9,317 nt of DNA from positions 1 to 9,317 of the forward strand of contig CANKNL010000106.1 in assembly GCA_947483345.1 (NCBI GenBank), given 5' to 3'. The position numbers and the translations under genes are program-made. Origin of the DNA: Chitinophagaceae bacterium (GTDB lineage Bacteria > Bacteroidota > Bacteroidia > Chitinophagales > Chitinophagaceae). The first letter of the stretch is position 1, and each line of letters starts with the position of its first letter. Positions 6,593 to 9,317 of the stretch are shown in pieces. Below the pieces are notes generated by a model, which was given only the letters and a program-made list of their open reading frames with translations, ran no database searches and was not told where the DNA came from.

Positions 6593-6639
6593 TATAATCA
6601 ACATGGCCAAAGTTTTAAACTTTGGCCATGTTGATTATA
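6593..6639. terminator. long bidirectional terminator between convergent genes
   Basis: A perfect 23-bp inverted repeat (6593-6615 and 6617-6639) is centred on a single T at 6616, with the GC-rich core ATGGCCAAAG / CTTTGGCCAT. It begins 4 bases after the stop of the plus-strand 280-aa gene and directly abuts the stop codon (6640-6642) of the minus-strand YdeI-like gene. T-rich sequence follows on the plus strand (TTATTTCTTTT), so termination is stronger in that direction but probably works in both. Confidence 0.9.
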
Positions 6640-7257
6640 TTATTTCTTTTCATATTTCCAGTTTCTGCCTTTCCCTTCCGCAATCCATTCTAATGATATT
6701 GCCAGTCGTTTGTTCAGCGTCTCTTCTGTTTTGGCTTCGGTAATCCACAACAGGTATTCTTTTTTATGGGAGGGAGGGAAATTTTCAAATACATGTTTCG
6801 CTTTTTTGTTTTTGTCTAGTGCTTTTGTAAAATAATCCGGAATAGGTAACTCTTTTTTATCAGTCAATTTTGTTTTAGTAGGTAGTTTAATGCCTTTGTC
6901 ATTCAACTGCATAGCTTCTTTTATCCATGCCGTTAATTTTATTTCAGCTGGTAAATCTTTTAAAGAAGTGAGTTTACCTAAATGCCCCATCGCTATTTCT
7001 GATAGGGCATTTTTAATCAGTACTGAATCTTTCATTAGAGCGGCTTTCCAAAAACTCATTACGGCGTGTTTTTTAAAAGCAGCCATATGGCACATCATAT
7101 CTCCTTTGTAGTCAAAAAACGGCATTCCCCATTTAATTTTTTCTTCTACTTGAGGGCAGATTTTATGTACCAGCTCTCTGATGTGATTTAAAATGGGTTT
7201 TGCAAAATCGGCAGATTTAGTAATGTAGGCATCTACTGTTTTTTCTTTTTTGGCCAT
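6640..7257 (-). CDS. DUF1801 / YdeI-OmpD-associated (OmdA) family protein
   Basis: At 205 residues it has a DUF1801 domain (about residues 18-118) and a C-terminal OmdA/YdeI region (about 150-205). DUF1801 features are E-K-I-K-W-G-M-P-F-F-D-Y, A-A-F-K-K-H-A-V and helical stretches after it. The C-terminal region has F-P-P-S-H-K-K-E-Y and W-I-T-E-A-K-T-E-E-T, ending G-R-N-W-K-Y-E-K-K. In Salmonella and E. coli YdeI-type proteins are tied to resistance to cationic peptides, but this does not transfer safely to the Bacteroidota and the biochemical role is open. The ATG at 7257 is chosen because the family begins near M-A-K-K-E-K-T-V-D-A-Y; the frame runs on to 7326, but that would overlap the upstream methyltransferase. 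It begins 11 bases after that gene, so the two form one transcript. Confidence 0.87.
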   Translation of the reverse strand: MAKKEKTVDAYITKSADFAKPILNHIRELVHKICPQVEEKIKWGMPFFDYKGDMMCHMAAFKKHAVMSFWKAALMKDSVLIKNALSEIAMGHLGKLTSLKDLPAEIKLTAWIKEAMQLNDKGIKLPTKTKLTDKKELPIPDYFTKALDKNKKAKHVFENFPPSHKKEYLLWITEAKTEETLNKRLAISLEWIAEGKGRNWKYEKK

Positions 7258-7268
7258 GATTGAAAAGA

Positions 7269-8018
7269 TTAGGATTTTTTCTTTGCCAAACACATCCAGT
7301 CCCAGGGATAAGGCTCTGCAAGCCATTTGGGCGGCTTATGAAATTCGGTATGCCAGTCGTAATTTATTTTTTTGATGACGCTTACTTCAAACCCTTCCAA
7401 TGAAAGAAGCAACTCCAGTTCTTCCTTTAAATAATGTTTGGTAGGCACGTCATCAATATCGGTAACACCTTGATTGATGTTTTTTACCTGATCAATGGCT
7501 TTTTTGGGTTCGGGAATTTTATCATTTTCTGCATCATCCACATGCCAGCGGTCGGCAATGATATTTGTATATAATTTTGACTCCAGCGATGGTACAACAA
7601 GTACCAATTCGCCACCGGCATGTAAACAAAGTGAAAGAGATTGAAAAAAATTGATCCTTTTTTCCAGAGAATGGGTAAGGATGGCATTGATACAGATTGC
7701 CGTATCACAGGGTGTTACAGTCAGGTCATCGGCCGACATATCCAGCCGGTGGTATTCTACATTTTCAATATCAGCATATTTTTCTTTTGCGATCTGCAGA
7801 TTTTTTGAAGAAATGTCTGCAGCAATTACCCGTTTAAATTTTGGGGCCAGTACCGGTATCCATTTGCCAACAGCACATCCAATATCAATTATTGTTTTTT
7901 CAGGAGATGCTATATCATTAATGGCGGCAACTATTTGGCCCAACTTGTCGTTTTGCAAAACATCAAAAATCTCAGTTTCATATTTTGGGGCAATCGTTTC
8001 CCAGTATTTTCTGTCCAT
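7269..8018 (-). CDS. class I SAM-dependent methyltransferase
   Basis: This 249-residue protein has a Rossmann-type methyltransferase domain. Motif I is I-I-D-I-G47-C-A-V-G-K-W, followed by A-A-D68-I-S at the end of strand 2 (the ribose-binding acid). Motif II/III-like strands are T-A-I-C-I-N-A-I-L-T and G-G-E-L-V-L-V-V-P-S. The N-terminus, M-D-R-K-Y-W-E-T-I-A-P-K-Y-E, is the type often seen in UbiE/Methyltransf_11-like enzymes. The C-terminal 60 residues are unusual, Trp/Pro-rich, ending near W-L-A-E-P-Y-P-W-D-W. The substrate cannot be inferred. The ATG at 8018 is preferred over 8051, which adds eleven residues without homology character. It is the first gene of a two-gene unit with the YdeI-like protein, with a perfect palindrome upstream. 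Confidence 0.88.
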   Translation of the reverse strand: MDRKYWETIAPKYETEIFDVLQNDKLGQIVAAINDIASPEKTIIDIGCAVGKWIPVLAPKFKRVIAADISSKNLQIAKEKYADIENVEYHRLDMSADDLTVTPCDTAICINAILTHSLEKRINFFQSLSLCLHAGGELVLVVPSLESKLYTNIIADRWHVDDAENDKIPEPKKAIDQVKNINQGVTDIDDVPTKHYLKEELELLLSLEGFEVSVIKKINYDWHTEFHKPPKWLAEPYPWDWMCLAKKKS

Positions 8019-8071
8019 CTGAATTTTATTTACAGTGTAAAAGAAACTCATGCAGAAGTTACGGATAATTT

Positions 8072-8085
8072 TTCGGTATACCGAA
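8072..8085. promoter_or_regulatory. 14-bp perfect palindrome, possible operator
   Basis: TTCGGTATACCGAA reads identically on both strands and lies 54-67 bases upstream of the methyltransferase ATG (8018). It sits between that gene and the terminator of hbd. It has no T-tract and no loop, so it is a poor hairpin terminator. Its size and position fit a binding site for a dimeric regulator, but no regulator gene is in the window and the role is inference. Confidence 0.4.
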
Positions 8086-8090
8086 TAGGA

Positions 8091-8136
8091 TTTATTAAAA
8101 AGGCTTTTCTGAATTCAGAAAAGCCTTTTTAATAAA
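8091..8136 (-). terminator. terminator of hbd
   Basis: A 46-base perfect palindrome (23-bp arms, centre GAATTC at 8111-8116) starts 11 bases after the hbd stop on the minus strand. It carries an AAAAAGGC/GCCTTTTT core flanked by A- and T-runs. The first few central bases must form the loop. A T-rich tail in the minus direction fits Rho-independent termination, which separates hbd from the methyltransferase unit. Confidence 0.85.
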
Positions 8137-8147
8137 AGAATAATACA

Positions 8148-9041
8148 TTATCTAAACCTTTCGCTAACTATATTTTCTTTACTTCCGGCAGCATAGGTAT
8201 AAAATCCTTCTCCGCTTTTAACACCCAACTTACCAGCCAACACCATATTAATCAATAATGGGCATGGCGCATATTTAGGGTTGCCAAAACCATCCTGTAA
8301 TACTTTCATAATACTCAGGCAAACATCCAGGCCAATAAAATCGGCTAACTGTAAAGGTCCCATTGGATGGGCCATACCAAGTTTCATTACCGTATCAATT
8401 TCTTCCACACCGGCAACGCCTTCATATAAACTATAAATGGCTTCGTTGACCATAGGCATTAAGATGCGGTTGGCAATAAATCCCGGATAGTCATTTACTG
8501 CGCAAGGTATTTTACCAAGTTGTTTACTTAATTCAATGATGGTTTCGGTTACTTCCTTTTTTGTAGAGTAGCCATTAATGATCTCAATCAATTTCATCAC
8601 GGGAACCGGGTTCATAAAATGCATGCCAATTACCATGTCGGCCCTTTTGGTTACCGCTGCAATTTTAGTGATAGAGATGGAGGACGTATTGGTTGCCAGG
8701 ATACATCCAGCCGGTGCATACGTATCCATTTGTTCAAAGATGGATAACTTTAAATCGACATGCTCTGTTGCAGCTTCTACAACAAGTTGTGCCGCTTTAA
8801 TACCTTCGGCCATGACCGTGTATACCGTAATATTGGCCAGGGTTGATTTTTGTTGTGCTTCGGTGATTGTTCCTTTACTAAGTTGCCTGTCCAGGTTTTT
8901 ATGAATAGTATCCAATGCCCTTTGCAATTGAGATGGATTTACATCTACCAGACTAACTTTAAAACCTGCCAGAGCAAAAACATGGGCTATCCCGTTACCC
9001 ATAGTGCCTGCACCGATGACGCTTACATTTGTTATACTCAT
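8148..9041 (-). CDS. hbd: 3-hydroxybutyryl-CoA dehydrogenase
   Basis: This enzyme interconverts 3-hydroxybutyryl-CoA and acetoacetyl-CoA with NAD(P). The protein is 297 residues, slightly above the ~280 usual for Hbd. The nucleotide-binding domain (about residues 1-185) has V-I-G10-A-G-T-M-G15 and an acid, D33, at the end of strand 2, which favours NADH. The catalytic set is visible as N118-T-S-S, G-M-H141-F-M-N144-P and N191-R-I. The C-terminal helical domain carries H-P-M-G-P-L (225-230) and K-S-G-E-G-F-Y (275-281). The short tail after residue 285 is extra. The partial gene upstream on the same strand encodes a glutaryl-CoA dehydrogenase-type enzyme, whose product crotonyl-CoA becomes the Hbd substrate after hydration. 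The pair therefore suggests lysine/glutaryl-CoA or short-chain fatty acid breakdown. A long hairpin ends the transcript. Confidence 0.95.
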   Translation of the reverse strand: MSITNVSVIGAGTMGNGIAHVFALAGFKVSLVDVNPSQLQRALDTIHKNLDRQLSKGTITEAQQKSTLANITVYTVMAEGIKAAQLVVEAATEHVDLKLSIFEQMDTYAPAGCILATNTSSISITKIAAVTKRADMVIGMHFMNPVPVMKLIEIINGYSTKKEVTETIIELSKQLGKIPCAVNDYPGFIANRILMPMVNEAIYSLYEGVAGVEEIDTVMKLGMAHPMGPLQLADFIGLDVCLSIMKVLQDGFGNPKYAPCPLLINMVLAGKLGVKSGEGFYTYAAGSKENIVSERFR

Positions 9042-9073
9042 TGCGCTTTGTTTAGTTATATATTATAAGTGTT

Positions 9074-9166
9074 TTATTTTTTAGCTATAGTGGTAATCAT
9101 TGCACTTCTTATCATTTTAGCAAAAAGAAAACGCCTGTCTTTTATTATACTCTTCTTTTCACTCAT
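9074..9166 (-). CDS. possible 30-aa basic small protein
   Basis: Between the acyl-CoA dehydrogenase stop and hbd, the minus strand holds an ATG-to-TAA frame of 30 residues. The ATG is preceded by GAGG with 4 bases between, which is better than most starts in this window. The peptide starts M-S-E-K-K-S-I-I-K-D and ends T-T-I-A-K-K. It is strongly basic, with an amphipathic middle (F-L-F-A-K-M-I-R-S-A-M). An in-frame stop lies just upstream of the ATG, so it is not a remnant of the preceding gene read in the same frame. A frame this short in AT-rich DNA can occur by chance; I recognise no family. Confidence 0.3.
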   Translation of the reverse strand: MSEKKSIIKDRRFLFAKMIRSAMITTIAKK

Positions 9167-9207
9167 AACGCCTCATTCATCATTTATAAAGAAGCATGCA
9201 ATTAAAA

Positions 9208-9317
9208 TTATTTGAAGGCGTTAAAACCAGTCACATCCATTCCTGTTATCAGTAAATGAATATCATGTGTACCCTCATAAGTTATTACACTCTCCAGGTT
9301 CATCATGTGGCGCATCA
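9208..9317 (-). CDS. gcdH: acyl-CoA dehydrogenase, glutaryl-CoA dehydrogenase type, C-terminal end only
   Basis: The minus strand entering from the right edge encodes the last 35 residues of an acyl-CoA dehydrogenase: M-R-H-M-M-N-L-E-S-V, then I-T-Y-E-G-T-H-D-I-H, L-L-I-T-G-M and the end V-T-G-F-N-A-F-K before TAA. The T-Y-E-G-T-H-D-I-H run with D-V-T-G-F close to the terminus is the pattern of glutaryl-CoA dehydrogenases, where the Glu in Y-E-G is the catalytic base. The full enzyme is a flavoprotein that converts glutaryl-CoA to crotonyl-CoA with loss of CO2. The match is good but rests on a short piece, so another acyl-CoA dehydrogenase is not excluded. The gene continues outside the window and is followed by hbd on the same strand after 166 bases. 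Confidence 0.78.
   Translation of the reverse strand, partial: MRHMMNLESVITYEGTHDIHLLITGMDVTGFNAFK

Noticed and set aside
7258..7326. 23-residue N-terminal extension of the YdeI-like protein
   Set aside because: It would overlap the end of the methyltransferase gene and lacks family similarity; ATG at 7257 gives the expected N-terminus.
7651..8022. 123-codon plus-strand frame opposite the methyltransferase
   Set aside because: Antisense shadow of a gene with clear SAM-binding motifs; the translated sequence shows no domain.
8578..8904. 108-codon plus-strand frame opposite hbd
   Set aside because: Antisense to a gene with all Hbd catalytic motifs; Cys/Ser/Ala-rich translation typical of a shadow frame.

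Overview
The window reads as an ordinary chromosomal stretch from a member of the Bacteroidota, most likely family Chitinophagaceae. The support is indirect. The DNA is AT-rich, most genes lack a clear Shine-Dalgarno sequence, and a few TAnnTTTG-type (-7) boxes typical of the phylum are present. It also carries a 280-aa protein of a kind I associate with Chitinophagaceae genomes. No mobile element, CRISPR array, tRNA, rRNA or phage gene is visible, and there is no gene-free stretch longer than about 170 bases.

Layout, left to right. (1) 1-663 is the C-terminal part of an SPFH/band-7 membrane-scaffold protein, closed by a hairpin terminator. (2) 728-1084 is a small cupin with degenerate metal-site motifs. 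(3) 1191-2363 is an ExbB/ExbD-type proton-channel pair, split by a 90-bp segment flanked by inverted repeats; no TonB gene follows. (4) 2353-3204 on the minus strand is prmC (release-factor glutamine methyltransferase). It overlaps the exbD 3' end by 11 bp and is divergent from ribD. (5) 3305-5688 is a tight plus-strand cluster: ribD (riboflavin biosynthesis), a YigZ/IMPACT protein, a DUF962/Mpo1-like membrane protein and a MmcQ/YjbR protein. (6) 5746-6588 is a 280-aa protein of unknown function with its own candidate promoter and a strong hairpin after it. (7) 8018-6640 on the minus strand is a two-gene unit of a class I SAM methyltransferase and a DUF1801/YdeI-like protein. It is framed by 23-bp-stem hairpins on both sides and has a 14-bp palindrome in its upstream region. 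(8) 9317-8148 on the minus strand holds the last 35 codons of a glutaryl-CoA dehydrogenase-type acyl-CoA dehydrogenase, a possible 30-codon ORF, and 3-hydroxybutyryl-CoA dehydrogenase.

How the genes fit together. The right end is the clearest functional link. Glutaryl-CoA dehydrogenase yields crotonyl-CoA, an enoyl-CoA hydratase (not in the window) would give 3-hydroxybutyryl-CoA, and Hbd oxidises that to acetoacetyl-CoA. ExbB and ExbD form one energy-coupling complex. The other clusters look like housekeeping genes grouped without an obvious shared pathway.

I did not find a convincing undescribed system. The best leads are the 280-aa two-part protein, the 30-codon ORF ahead of hbd, the 14-bp palindrome ahead of the methyltransferase unit, and the paired -7-like boxes abutting the prmC and ribD start codons.
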